A stretch of 64,000 bases of DNA from NCBI GenBank assembly GCA_902629495.1, contig CACORA010000001.1, positions 1-64,000 of the forward strand, read 5' to 3'. This stretch comes from Planctomycetaceae bacterium (GTDB lineage: Bacteria; Planctomycetota; Planctomycetia; Pirellulales; UBA1268). Positions 1-8,352 of this stretch are shown piece by piece. The notes beneath the pieces were generated by a model that was given only the letters and a program-made list of their open reading frames with translations, was not told the origin of the DNA and made no database searches. Numbering within the stretch: position 1 is the stretch's first letter; the number at the start of each line of letters is the position of its first letter. The position numbers were made by a program, and so were the translations under genes.

Positions 1-2
1 TG

Positions 3-1544
3 CCATCTCAAAAAGTTGCTGCTGAGATCACCCTGCCGGAAAAACTGCTTGAAAGTGATGATCTCCGCAGAGATCTAGCCCAATATCTTGACACTTCTAA
101 AGCCTCATTGGGCACCAAAATTGGTAGAATTCGGGCAACAGCCGCAGAACTCGGCCAACAACAACGATTCAGTCAAGCTGTTGATCTTCTCTCTGCAACC
201 ATTGCCTGCGGTCATGCTGAGCCATGGATGTACGAAGCTCTCGCCATTGCCATGGAGGCTGCTGGCCGTCCGCGCAAAGACGTTGAACGGGCGCTTTTGT
301 CAGCAGCTGATTTTGCATCTACACCAGCCGATATTCTCTCAATTGCAAATCACCTTTCCAGACTGGGATCCACGAAAATGGCCTTCCGTCTATGTCGAGG
401 AGCTGTTGCTTTAGATTCAGCCAATCAGGAAGCGTTTGCATTAGCCATGTCATTGGCAGAAAAAGCCGACGACCCTGCAGCCATCGGGTGGGCGTGTGCT
501 GGAGTGCTCCGACATACATGGCCTATCACACAGAGGGATCTACCTGTTCGGGCTGTTCGACTAGCAAATGCCACTATAGAAAAACTACTGAATGATGGGA
601 ACGATAAAGAAGCAGCGTCTCTTCAGACTTTGATTGATGAATCTCAGCTGCGGGATGTGATCTTTGAAATTTCCTGGAATGGTGATGCTGATATTGATTT
701 ATTGGTTGAAGAGCCAAGTGGAATGGTTTGTTCACCCGCAACCCCGCGATCAACGGGCGGTGGCACACTTCTTGCTGACTCGGATGTCGGCGTTCAAACC
801 GAAAACGCGACACAGCGTGAACGCTACGTGGCAACTGAAGCATTTTCTGGAACCTATCGTGTACTGATTCGACGCGCTGTAGGCACTGTTGCAGCAGGAA
901 CCATCACTGCCGAACTAACGCTCCATAAAGGAAGTCCTCAGGAGCAAATCATTCGGAAGCAAATCGCCTTAGGTGCGGATGAGATGATGCTTATGGTTGA
1001 GGTGCCCGAAGGTCGTCGTCGCCAGCCATTGTTTGATGCACAAGTTGCAAATGATGCTGCACTGCAATTGGATGTAGGGCGATTGATTCTCGCCCAACAG
1101 CTCTTGGCGATGAGTGATGACTCCGCCGAAGCGTCTCTTTCGGAGAGTCGTCAGCAGTCAACGCAGCAAGGACCTGCCATGCCGTTCTTTGGCGGAAATG
1201 CAGTTGGCTACCAACCTGTAATTTCTACTATCCCTGTAGGAGCCTCGTTGTCAGGGCTTGCCGTTGTGTCAGCTGATAGGCGCTACGTACGTGTCAACAT
1301 GATCCCAACATTCCAAGACGTTGCACAAGTCTATCAGTTCAATACCGTAACTGGTGCTGGCGGCGGCGGCGGTGGCGGCGGCGGCATGGGCGGCATGGGC
1401 GGGCATGGGCGGCGGCATGGGTGGCATGGGCGGCGGCATGGGCGGTGGCATGATGTAGATAGAAGGAGCATTCATGCCTCAAAAAACTGGTGTTATCCTG
1501 GCTGCCGCAGGTCAAAGCAGTCGTTTTCAGGATGCGAACTATAA
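3..1544 (+). CDS. Hypothetical protein with Gly/Met-rich C-terminal tail, 5' partial, probable frameshift
   Basis: The frame is open from the first bases, so the true start lies upstream of the window. The N-terminal half is alanine-rich and helical, resembling TPR-type repeats. The middle (around 670-950) has a beta-rich segment with the wording DIDLLVEEPSG and GTYRVLIRR, similar to YfaP/DUF2135-type domains of planctomycete proteins. The C-terminus is a run of glycines (1359-1385) followed by GGM repeats. As written, the frame slips at 1401-1403 (ggg), turns into an Arg/His-rich sequence and runs 71 bases into ispD, ending at 1544. Removing one G there restores GGM repeats and a stop at 1456-1458, just ahead of the ispD ribosome binding site. 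I consider 1458 the natural end. Function unknown; the role of the tail is not predictable. Confidence 0.6.
   Translation, partial: PSQKVAAEITLPEKLLESDDLRRDLAQYLDTSKASLGTKIGRIRATAAELGQQQRFSQAVDLLSATIACGHAEPWMYEALAIAMEAAGRPRKDVERALLSAADFASTPADILSIANHLSRLGSTKMAFRLCRGAVALDSANQEAFALAMSLAEKADDPAAIGWACAGVLRHTWPITQRDLPVRAVRLANATIEKLLNDGNDKEAASLQTLIDESQLRDVIFEISWNGDADIDLLVEEPSGMVCSPATPRSTGGGTLLADSDVGVQTENATQRERYVATEAFSGTYRVLIRRAVGTVAAGTITAELTLHKGSPQEQIIRKQIALGADEMMLMVEVPEGRRRQPLFDAQVANDAALQLDVGRLILAQQLLAMSDDSAEASLSESRQQSTQQGPAMPFFGGNAVGYQPVISTIPVGASLSGLAVVSADRRYVRVNMIPTFQDVAQVYQFNTVTGAGGGGGGGGGMGGMGGHGRRHGWHGRRHGRWHDVDRRSIHASKNWCYPGCRRSKQSFSGCEL
1359..1455 (+). repeat. GGC/ATG-rich low-complexity coding repeat
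   Basis: A tandem run of ggc/ggt codons followed by ggcatg-type units encodes a poly-Gly then GGM tail. Such tracts are prone to slippage in replication and in sequencing. One unit at 1398-1406 carries an extra G relative to all others. Confidence 0.75.
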
Positions 1545-2217
1545 GAAGCCGTTTATTCCGCTCAGTGGTCGCGCTGTCTGGCTCCACTCTGCTGAAAAGT
1601 TCCTCGAGCGAGATGATGTCAGTCAGGTCGTGATTGTTGTGGCCCCAGAAGATAAAGAATCGTTTCTAGAAAACTTTGGCGCTAACCTTGCTTTCATGGG
1701 AGTGACGCTTGCAGAAGGCGGAAGCCACCGTGCAGAATCTGTTCGGAATGGCATCCAAAAGCTCGAGTCAGATATTGATGTTATTGCTATACATGATGCT
1801 GCTCGGCCCTGTCTTGCCCAGCAGTGGATTGATGCAGTGTTTGAAGCCGGAAAAAAACATGGTGCTGCGATCCTTGCGATCCCTGTGGCGAGCACTCTCA
1901 AACGTGTTGGCAAAGATGATCTTATTGAGGAAACAGTTGATCGAAGTGCCTTATGGGAGGCGCAAACTCCTCAGGTTTTCTCACGATCAATCCTTGAAGA
2001 GGCCTTCGCATCGAGTCGACTTGAGCAACCAACGGATGAGGCCCAACTTGTTGAAACTGTCGGTCATCCTATACACATTGTGAAAGGCTCACCCATCAAC
2101 TTGAAAATCACATCACGCGAAGACCTACGACTCGCAGAACAAGCTCTCAAGGCCTTACCTGCACCGAAATTTTCTGGGCCAGCCCATCCCTTTGATGGCG
2201 ACGACCTGTGGCGGTAG
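1474..2217 (+). CDS. ispD: 2-C-methyl-D-erythritol 4-phosphate cytidylyltransferase
   Basis: IspD transfers CMP from CTP to 2-C-methyl-D-erythritol 4-phosphate, the third step of the non-mevalonate isoprenoid pathway in the cytosol. The 247-residue product is close to the usual 225-240. The N-terminal nucleotide loop reads LAAAGQSSRF (residues 9-18) with a downstream KKPF lysine. Further family motifs are the segment AIHDAARPC (near residue 105) and the C-terminal NLKITSREDL, which matches the NIKIT-P-DL signature. The ATG at 1474 follows agaaggag at a good distance. It lies 15 bases beyond the restored stop of the preceding gene, and tyrS follows immediately, so the genes are probably cotranscribed. 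Confidence 0.93.
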   Translation: MPQKTGVILAAAGQSSRFQDANYKKPFIPLSGRAVWLHSAEKFLERDDVSQVVIVVAPEDKESFLENFGANLAFMGVTLAEGGSHRAESVRNGIQKLESDIDVIAIHDAARPCLAQQWIDAVFEAGKKHGAAILAIPVASTLKRVGKDDLIEETVDRSALWEAQTPQVFSRSILEEAFASSRLEQPTDEAQLVETVGHPIHIVKGSPINLKITSREDLRLAEQALKALPAPKFSGPAHPFDGDDLWR

Positions 2218-2219
2218 CT

Positions 2220-3497
2220 ATGTCTAAAAATCTTATTGATGATTTCAACATTCGGGGTCTTATTCATCAGTCCACGGATCGAGAGTCCTTGACAAAATGG
2301 CTCGACACCCCTGGAAGACGGATCTATGCAGGTTTTGACCCGACCGCAAACAGTCTCCATGTTGGTCACCTTGTAGCGCTTGTTCTCCTTCGAAGAGTCG
2401 CCGCTGCTGGTCATGAACCTGTTGCACTGATTGGTGGAGCAACTGGAATGATTGGTGATCCAAGCGGTCGTAGTGACGAGCGAAATCTCCTTTCGGCTGA
2501 CGAACTCGCTGATAATGTAGCATGCGTCACAAACCAAATTCGATCTGTTCTTGAACAGACAGGTCAATCTGTCCACGTAGTGAACAATGCCGACTGGATG
2601 AGAGACAGGAGTTATCTTGAGTTTTTACGTGACGTTGGAAAGCATGTCCCTCTCTCTCAGATGTTAGCGAAAGACTCTGTAAAGAGTCGCATTGAACGAG
2701 AGAACGGCCTGTCGTATACCGAGTTTAGTTACATGCTCCTGCAGGCATGGGACTTCGTTCATTTGATGGATTCACTCGACTGCCGAGTACAGATTGGCGG
2801 GAGTGACCAATGGGGCAATATTACTGCTGGGATTGAGCTTGGTCGGCGCCTTCGAGCACAGGAGTTACATGGAATAACCTGTCCATTACTCACAAAAGCT
2901 GATGGCACCAAAATGGGTAAATCAGCGAGCGGTGCCGTGTGGCTTGACCCCAAACGAACCAGCGCTTACGCGTTTTATCAATACTGGATAAATCTTGATG
3001 ACATTGATGCAAGCATGTGCTTAGCCCGACTTACAGATCTTTCTTATGAAGAGCTCTCTCATCACGCCGAACTGCAAAAGTCAAATGCTTCAGCACGTGA
3101 CACACAAAAACGCCTTGCTGAAGAACTCACGAAGGTTGTGCACGGAACATCTGGCCTTCATGTCGCAGAGCAGGCCACCAAAATACTCTTCGGTGATGAG
3201 ATTCAGGACATGGATGACGCACTGCTGAGTGAGATTTTTGCTGATGTACCAAGCCATGTTTTTGCTCGTTCGAGCCTTGACGGCGATGGGCTACCCGTCG
3301 TCGAGGCGATTGAAGCAACGGGGCTTACTACAAGCAGGGGCGCTGCTCGACGCACCATCGAACAAGGCGGCGGCTACGTCAACAACAGGCGGGTCACTGA
3401 TGCAGGGCATCGTCTGACAGCACATGACCTTGCAGGCAACTCAACCCTTGTCTTAAGAACAGGAAAAAAGAAATACGCTCTCGCTCGTTTTATGTGA
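2220..3497 (+). CDS. tyrS: Tyrosyl-tRNA synthetase
   Basis: A class I aminoacyl-tRNA synthetase that charges tRNA-Tyr in the cytosol. The 425-residue protein has the HIGH-type motif as HVGH (about residues 47-50), the KMSKS-type loop as KMGKS (about 232), and the tyrosine pocket phrases YAGFDPTA, GGSDQWGNI and LLQAWDF. It ends in an S4-like RNA-binding domain (TSRGAARRTIEQGGGYVNN). I chose the ATG at 2220, two bases after the ispD stop, rather than the in-frame GTG at 2208, which would overlap ispD and adds four non-conserved residues. No strong ribosome binding site is visible, so translation is probably coupled to ispD. Confidence 0.95.
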   Translation: MSKNLIDDFNIRGLIHQSTDRESLTKWLDTPGRRIYAGFDPTANSLHVGHLVALVLLRRVAAAGHEPVALIGGATGMIGDPSGRSDERNLLSADELADNVACVTNQIRSVLEQTGQSVHVVNNADWMRDRSYLEFLRDVGKHVPLSQMLAKDSVKSRIERENGLSYTEFSYMLLQAWDFVHLMDSLDCRVQIGGSDQWGNITAGIELGRRLRAQELHGITCPLLTKADGTKMGKSASGAVWLDPKRTSAYAFYQYWINLDDIDASMCLARLTDLSYEELSHHAELQKSNASARDTQKRLAEELTKVVHGTSGLHVAEQATKILFGDEIQDMDDALLSEIFADVPSHVFARSSLDGDGLPVVEAIEATGLTTSRGAARRTIEQGGGYVNNRRVTDAGHRLTAHDLAGNSTLVLRTGKKKYALARFM

Positions 3498-3527
3498 CTG
3501 TCGCAACATCTCCTCAATAAACACCCT

Positions 3528-3842
3528 ATGAATAGTTACCTTGCTGTTGTCTGTGTAGGACTGAGTCTCACTACTTCACATTTCATACATGCGGATACTC
3601 CAGTCTTTCAAGCCAACGATCCAGAATTGAAAAACCGACTGAAGGCTGGTCTTCGTACAAGACTTCCCGAAGAAGAACAATTTCTAGATGATGTTGTGTT
3701 GCTCGTGCGAAATGGCAAACTGCCAGGCAAACTTGTTGATTCCATTTATCTTTGGGCAATTGGCCGACGAAAAGAATACCCTTTTCCGGCATTTGAGAAG
3801 GCTCTCAAGATTCAAGCCAAAAAGATCGGATTACGACTGTAG
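3528..3842 (+). CDS. Small secreted protein of unknown function
   Basis: 104 residues beginning with a plausible signal peptide (hydrophobic residues 4-18, cleavage after FIHA about residue 22). The mature part is charged and mostly helical, with no cysteine motif and no recognised domain. It lies 30 bases after tyrS on the same strand and faces the HAD phosphatase gene. Codon use is normal for the region. A planctomycete conserved hypothetical is the most likely description. Confidence 0.6.
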   Translation: MNSYLAVVCVGLSLTTSHFIHADTPVFQANDPELKNRLKAGLRTRLPEEEQFLDDVVLLVRNGKLPGKLVDSIYLWAIGRRKEYPFPAFEKALKIQAKKIGLRL

Positions 3843-3873
3843 TATGTCTTTTTATCGGACGATCGTTTCTCCG

Positions 3874-4566
3874 TTATAGACGCGATGCCTGGTCTGCCTC
3901 AGGAGCGCAATTATTCCCTGAGGTCAACGCACTCAGTATCCTTGGATCTGCCAGAGAATCGACAATAGCTCGTGCACCCGTAAAGTCATGCCGTCGACTC
4001 TGACCACTTGGAACGGCAACCGTTACCGCTCCAGCTGCGACCGCTGCGGCACAGCCTGCAGCTGAATCTTCAAGTACCAACATATGCTTTGGCTCGATGC
4101 CAAGTCGACCAGCTGCTGTGATATATATTTCTGGGTCTGGCTTGCCTTTTGTCACATCAGCACTTGTCAAGACAAAGTTGAAGAACTCAATTATTTTCAC
4201 TCTGCCTAAAACATCCATCGCAAAGTCAGGGCCACTACTCGTTGCAACACCACAAGGAATATGACGCATCGCCAGATAATCAAGAAGCTTTTTTGCACCC
4301 GGCATCAGCTCAAGACGCGAGTCAAGCAAACCCTGAAAAATCTCACTTGTTTCAGCTGCCAAACCCTCGACTGAATCATCCAACTGATGCCAGTCAATCA
4401 TTGTCTGTAAAGCGATACGCGGTGGACGCCCCATCATCGCATCAAGCAAATCATCATCAAAGGAATGGCCTCGTCGAGAAAGTATGTCAGCACCAACCTC
4501 TTGATAGAGTTCTTCTGTGTTCACAAGCAATCCGTCGAGGTCAAAAACCACTCCATGTATATTCAT
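3874..4566 (-). CDS. HAD-superfamily phosphatase, beta-phosphoglucomutase-like
   Basis: 230 residues with the HAD motif I as DLDGLL (nucleophile Asp9, acid Asp11), a helical cap domain from about residue 18 to 80, motif II as TSS in CGVATSSGP, motif III lysine in KGKPDPEIY, and motif IV in LVLEDSAAG. This arrangement is typical of the subfamily containing beta-phosphoglucomutase and small sugar-phosphate phosphatases. The actual substrate cannot be assigned. It stands alone, convergent with the gene ending at 3842. Confidence 0.85.
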   Translation of the reverse strand: MNIHGVVFDLDGLLVNTEELYQEVGADILSRRGHSFDDDLLDAMMGRPPRIALQTMIDWHQLDDSVEGLAAETSEIFQGLLDSRLELMPGAKKLLDYLAMRHIPCGVATSSGPDFAMDVLGRVKIIEFFNFVLTSADVTKGKPDPEIYITAAGRLGIEPKHMLVLEDSAAGCAAAVAAGAVTVAVPSGQSRRHDFTGARAIVDSLADPRILSALTSGNNCAPEADQASRL

Positions 4567-4658
4567 CTGCGCTGTCTTTCTAGGTTTTTCCCATCAAATA
4601 CATATAGAGGCCATTCTTTTTATGGTGTCTTTATTCAACAGACTGTCGCAGTATAGGC

Positions 4659-6221
4659 TTAAAACTCGATGTGATAGACAGCATAGAAATCATTCACATA
4701 CAAACGTCTTAATCCCGGCCCCTCGAGATCTTGTATCTTCGCTGCTGCGATTGCGTGATCTGCACCGTACTGCCTTGCAATCTCAATAAGGTGTTTCCTG
4801 CCAATCACGGCAGCATCTGTCTCCATATTCCGCAATGTCCCGTCTCGAGAAAAGCATTTCACAATGCGTTGTCGCCACTCGACAATGGATTCAGCTGCCT
4901 GAGGAATATTCTTCCACGACACAACCTCCGCCCGCCCTGTATTCCACACAAATGTTGAGGCTCGCCGTGGCACAATAAAACATGCTGTTTCAGATGTATG
5001 CTTGGACGACCATTGACAGACGTCATGCCATGCATCGACATGTAGAAACTTGTCACTCCGTGGCTGCACATCTCTGCCCGGCAATGGCCAGTGTCGGCTT
5101 TCACTCACAAGATCGATCGCCAGCAGCAACACAATGCCCCACCATGCAATTGCAACCGAACCAAACAATTTCTTGATTACCTCAGGCTCACTGAAACATG
5201 TTGCTACAACAAGAGCCAGAGCAAGTGGCATCAGACCATCGCTTAATCTGAACCAGTAATACTTAAGAAGGCTATATACAACACCGGAATCGAAGGGCTC
5301 CATCCATGCAACCCCATAACCAATAACTGCAATGCCGAGTGCGGCTACGGTGTATCCTTGGAGCCGCTGGCGCGCTGTATCATCGGGTAAATACTTTGCA
5401 AGTAGCCATGACACGAGAGCCGCCAGAAAATGCCGGGGGATCATTCCACTGGCAAACGCCCTCGGAAGCAGGTGATGCGGCAGTCGCTCAGTTACGTAAA
5501 TTCTGTTCGCTTCAAGTCGTATGGCTTGATCGACACCAAAGGACAGCATGAGTGCTGGCACAACACCAATCATGGCAATCCCTATACCGGCAAGACATGG
5601 CAGAAACGACAATCGAAGCTTCCGTGACACGAAACACTGCTCTACGACACAGGCAATCATTCCCCAACCACCAACAAGTGGATGAATAGCCGTTGAGAAA
5701 CCAAGTACTATCCAACCGGATGACCATCGATCACGAACAATTTCACCCACAGCAAACAATACACCTGCCCAGGCAAATACCTTCGCTTCACACCCACCAA
5801 TCATCCATTCTCCGGCCGCTGTGGTATAGCGTAAGCCAAGTGAAAAAAGCGCTGCTGCAAGGACACGGGAATACCTTTGCCTAAGGACACCTCGTGCAAC
5901 ATGGATAAAACCAACAGCAAGAGCAATCCATCCAACTGCCCGTCCGATCCATGCAGCGATCCAAAGAGGAAACCCTCCCGCAACTGGACCAATTACAAGA
6001 GCAAAAAGACCATGCGCCTCTGGCGTATTGAGAAAAAAATCATGTTCGGCCCATGACGGATTGAACTCATGTCGTGCTCGAGTGAGGTAGTGTGCCTCAT
6101 TCACGTCAGGCGTTGGCCAAGCACCTGCCGCCGCAAAAAGGCAAAACACCATGCATAGGTCGCAGACGTACGCAAGGCGATTCTTCCACGTCGATCGATC
6201 ATTATTCATGTAAACCGCCAT
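4659..6221 (-). CDS. Polytopic inner-membrane protein, DUF6798-like C-terminal region
   Basis: A 520-residue protein with about ten hydrophobic segments between residues 15 and 390, then a soluble C-terminal part of about 130 residues. The C-terminal part contains WSSKHTSETACFIVPRR and WNTGRAEVVSWKNIPQAAESIVEWRQR, resembling the domain called DUF6798 in planctomycete and cyanobacterial membrane proteins. The overall layout is reminiscent of GT-C-type membrane proteins, but I see no clear glycosyltransferase motif. The ATG at 6221 lacks a clear ribosome binding site; the ATG at 6209 is an alternative. No neighbours give functional context. Confidence 0.65.
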   Translation of the reverse strand: MAVYMNNDRSTWKNRLAYVCDLCMVFCLFAAAGAWPTPDVNEAHYLTRARHEFNPSWAEHDFFLNTPEAHGLFALVIGPVAGGFPLWIAAWIGRAVGWIALAVGFIHVARGVLRQRYSRVLAAALFSLGLRYTTAAGEWMIGGCEAKVFAWAGVLFAVGEIVRDRWSSGWIVLGFSTAIHPLVGGWGMIACVVEQCFVSRKLRLSFLPCLAGIGIAMIGVVPALMLSFGVDQAIRLEANRIYVTERLPHHLLPRAFASGMIPRHFLAALVSWLLAKYLPDDTARQRLQGYTVAALGIAVIGYGVAWMEPFDSGVVYSLLKYYWFRLSDGLMPLALALVVATCFSEPEVIKKLFGSVAIAWWGIVLLLAIDLVSESRHWPLPGRDVQPRSDKFLHVDAWHDVCQWSSKHTSETACFIVPRRASTFVWNTGRAEVVSWKNIPQAAESIVEWRQRIVKCFSRDGTLRNMETDAAVIGRKHLIEIARQYGADHAIAAAKIQDLEGPGLRRLYVNDFYAVYHIEF

Positions 6222-6364
6222 GAAAGAGGACCCGCAGACAAGGCTTTCTAAAAATGCACCTATCTAAGAATACCCTTTACCGACTCTGGCCACATCAACG
6301 TCTAAAGCAACTGCACAACCAAAAGGCAGAGACGCATCGCGAAAGGAAGCAAAAACATCCTCTT

Positions 6365-7450
6365 CTACTGGCCTGACAATTGTATAAGTTCAGGCTTGAG
6401 ACGTTTATCCAATTGCCTCTCGGCGGAAGCAGCTTTTTCGGATGGCTCCACAATGACGTGTACTGTTACCGGAGGCACAGCGTTTTCTCCGAGATCTGTG
6501 GTGATCTTCAGTTCACGCTCAATTTTTCCAGCAATCTCGCCTGCCTGAAATGTCACTGGCAAAATATGAACCTTGGCAGGTGTTGTTTTTGGATCACACG
6601 ACAGGCATCCGTCAGGGCAAACAACACCTGTCACTGAAAAAGGCTTGTTTGCCCTCACCACCACATTTTTTGTCACGCTGGCCCCAGGCTCAACAACACC
6701 CAGCGCAAGTAATTTAGGACTGACAGTCACCGCGGCAACAACACGCCCTTCGACATCCATTGGAATCTGTGTCGCAATCGGATCATTTGTGACAAGAATA
6801 AGTTGACCATTTATATACCCCGAAGGCGTATCCTGTTTGAGTCGAGCCATAAGATCATAGCGTGTTTGAGATCCGACACGAGTTGCTCCAGAGAGTTGAA
6901 CTTCAAAGTTTGGATTAGCACTTCTCACATCTTTGATTTCCCACGAAGAGTTTCCAGACCGGGTCACACGCACAGTGCGCTCAGCCCCCTTGCCAAGATC
7001 GACGTTTCCAAAATCAATAAACGTTGGCTCAAACGAGACATCACCACGAATATTACCGGCAACACGAAGTTGTACCTCAGCAAAGAATGGCTTATCAAAG
7101 GTCACAGTAAGGGTCGCCCCTTTCTGCCCAAGGAAACGATCTGTGTTGAAATGCGCAAGAACGTCACTTGATTCATGTGTCTTGATAAGATTTTTTGAAA
7201 CTGTTGGAGTCGTACATCCACAACTGGTGCGAACACCAGAAACATGCACATCTTCTTCATACAGATTACGAAACGAAAAACGGTACTCTGCTTTTGAGCC
7301 CTTTGCTACCGTGCCAAAATTATGGCTGGTAACCGAAAACATTTTTCTGGCCCACTCCTGAGCACTAACTGTTGTGGGAAGGGAAAAAATTGTGACAACC
7401 ATTGCTGCACAAACACCGTGCAAAGCAGTTTTCTTTTCAATAGCAAACAT
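6365..7450 (-). CDS. Secreted DUF1573 domain protein
   Basis: 361 residues with a signal peptide (residues 10-30, ending VSAQE). Residues 40-130 form a DUF1573 domain: HNFGTVAKGSKAEYRFSFRN followed by RTSCGCTTPTVS. Two further Ig-like or MSP-like repeats follow (FIDFGNVDLGKGAE, LLALGVVEPGASV). These domains are beta sandwiches common in secreted planctomycete and Bacteroidetes proteins; no enzymatic role is known. A pair of cysteines in CPDGCLSC near residue 280 is unusual and could form disulfides. It is transcribed away from the tmRNA gene. Confidence 0.8.
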   Translation of the reverse strand: MFAIEKKTALHGVCAAMVVTIFSLPTTVSAQEWARKMFSVTSHNFGTVAKGSKAEYRFSFRNLYEEDVHVSGVRTSCGCTTPTVSKNLIKTHESSDVLAHFNTDRFLGQKGATLTVTFDKPFFAEVQLRVAGNIRGDVSFEPTFIDFGNVDLGKGAERTVRVTRSGNSSWEIKDVRSANPNFEVQLSGATRVGSQTRYDLMARLKQDTPSGYINGQLILVTNDPIATQIPMDVEGRVVAAVTVSPKLLALGVVEPGASVTKNVVVRANKPFSVTGVVCPDGCLSCDPKTTPAKVHILPVTFQAGEIAGKIERELKITTDLGENAVPPVTVHVIVEPSEKAASAERQLDKRLKPELIQLSGQ

Positions 7451-7685
7451 GGATCAAAACGACCTACGTGACAGGGGGAAGACAACTACCACACGGCATT
7501 GTACCTGTGGCAAGCGTGAAAAGCATACGGCAACAAAGAAGAGGGAAGGGGAAGGCACCACGCAAACTTCCTACGGAAATCGTACTTCTCAAAACATGCG
7601 TTGTGAACCTAAAAAACAGGCATTTCCACGAATAATTCAGGGTTTTCGTCGGTATGACCGATATAGCCCTCGAAGTTTTCTATAC

Positions 7686-7714
7686 TTGAAAAGTCGCCTT
7701 GGAATTGTTCTAAG
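7686..7714 (+). promoter_or_regulatory. Candidate sigma-70-type promoter of tmRNA
   Basis: TTGAAA at 7686-7691 and TCTAAG at 7709-7714 are separated by 17 bases. The predicted start falls about 10 bases downstream, coinciding with the mature tmRNA 5' end at 7725. The -10 box is imperfect. A TATACT at 7681-7686 is an alternative element that would give a longer precursor. Confidence 0.35.
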
Positions 7715-7724
7715 GGATCCCTTC

Positions 7725-8080
7725 GGGGGCGTACTGGTTTCGACCGGATAGCTGGAGGTTCAAATTGCGTGTCGTGGTTGGTCGGCTGGCCACGTAAAAA
7801 GTCGACCATGCTTCAATTGACGAAGCTCAGTTTGCTTTGGCAGCTTAATTAAGTTGTCCCGTGCGATGGCCCCAGTCGGAAGGGCCTCCCAAACGGTCGC
7901 CAAATCCGACTCGCTCTGTTTCACTGCCCGGTACGGACGGAGTTAAATTTGTTCTGGGCTGGTGGAATCCGCACCCTGTTGGCCGGGGGCGGCTTCCACA
8001 AGACTAAAATTGGCCAAATATGCACGTAGACGTTTGTTCTGAAACATCACGGGACGCGGGTTCGATTCCCGCCGCCTCCA
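7725..8080 (+). ncRNA. ssrA: tmRNA (transfer-messenger RNA)
   Basis: tmRNA rescues stalled ribosomes by acting as alanyl-tRNA and then as mRNA for a degradation tag. The 5' end GGGGGCG (7725-7731) pairs with CGCCTCC (8073-8079) to form the acceptor stem, and the 5' tRNA-like half continues tactggtttcgacc. The 3' half has the T arm cgcgggttcgattcccg (8056-8072) preceded by a tgcacgtagacg stretch typical of tmRNA. The tag frame ends in EAQFALAA with taa at 7846-7848, a classical ALAA degron. Reading upstream gives DHASID before it, so the resume codon is probably near 7801-7810 (not fixed by sequence alone). A G:U pair lies in the acceptor stem. CCA is not encoded: discriminator A8080 is followed by ctc. 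Confidence 0.95.
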
Positions 8081-8084
8081 CTCA

Positions 8085-8118
8085 AAAGGGCTTGTGGCTG
8101 CTCAGCTGCAGGCCCTTT
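8085..8118 (+). terminator. Probable terminator hairpin of tmRNA
   Basis: AAAGGGCTTG (8085-8094) pairs with CAGGCCCTTT (8109-8118) in a 10-bp stem with one G:U pair. An inner GCTG/CAGC stem is possible in the loop. It is followed by gtggttctt, only moderately T-rich. Its position five bases after the tmRNA 3' end fits termination or 3' processing. Confidence 0.5.
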
Positions 8119-8352
8119 GTGGTTCTTAGCTGAGTTCGTGAGGCGTCACACCGGCCTTAATCAAGCAAGACTGCGGCGGCGAGGCATGACCAAGGAGAGA
8201 TGACGATGGAAGCAACACAAGGCAAGCGAGACGCAGGTGCCCATTGCATGAAGCGCATGGCTGCGATCAGCCAGGATTGGGATAGGTGACAGGCAAAAAC
8301 TGGAGAAAGGTCCTTTACACGCTTGAAGCCAGAATCTACCTGTATGAACCGA
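8119..8352. other. Intergenic region without recognised gene
   Basis: Between the tmRNA terminator and the stop of the heme protein. It holds a 27-codon frame at 8206-8289 (+) preceded by aaggaga, but nothing else supports it as a gene. No tRNA, repeat or mobile element seen. Confidence 0.4.

Noticed and set aside
2064..2576. 170-codon minus-strand frame opposite ispD and tyrS
   Set aside because: Antisense to two solid genes; sequence looks like a shadow translation.
7609..7809. 66-codon minus-strand frame overlapping the tmRNA
   Set aside because: Antisense to a well supported tmRNA, no ribosome binding site and no recognisable domain.
8206..8289. 27-codon frame with aaggaga upstream, plus strand
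   Set aside because: Too short and lacks conservation evidence; recorded only because of the Shine-Dalgarno-like site.
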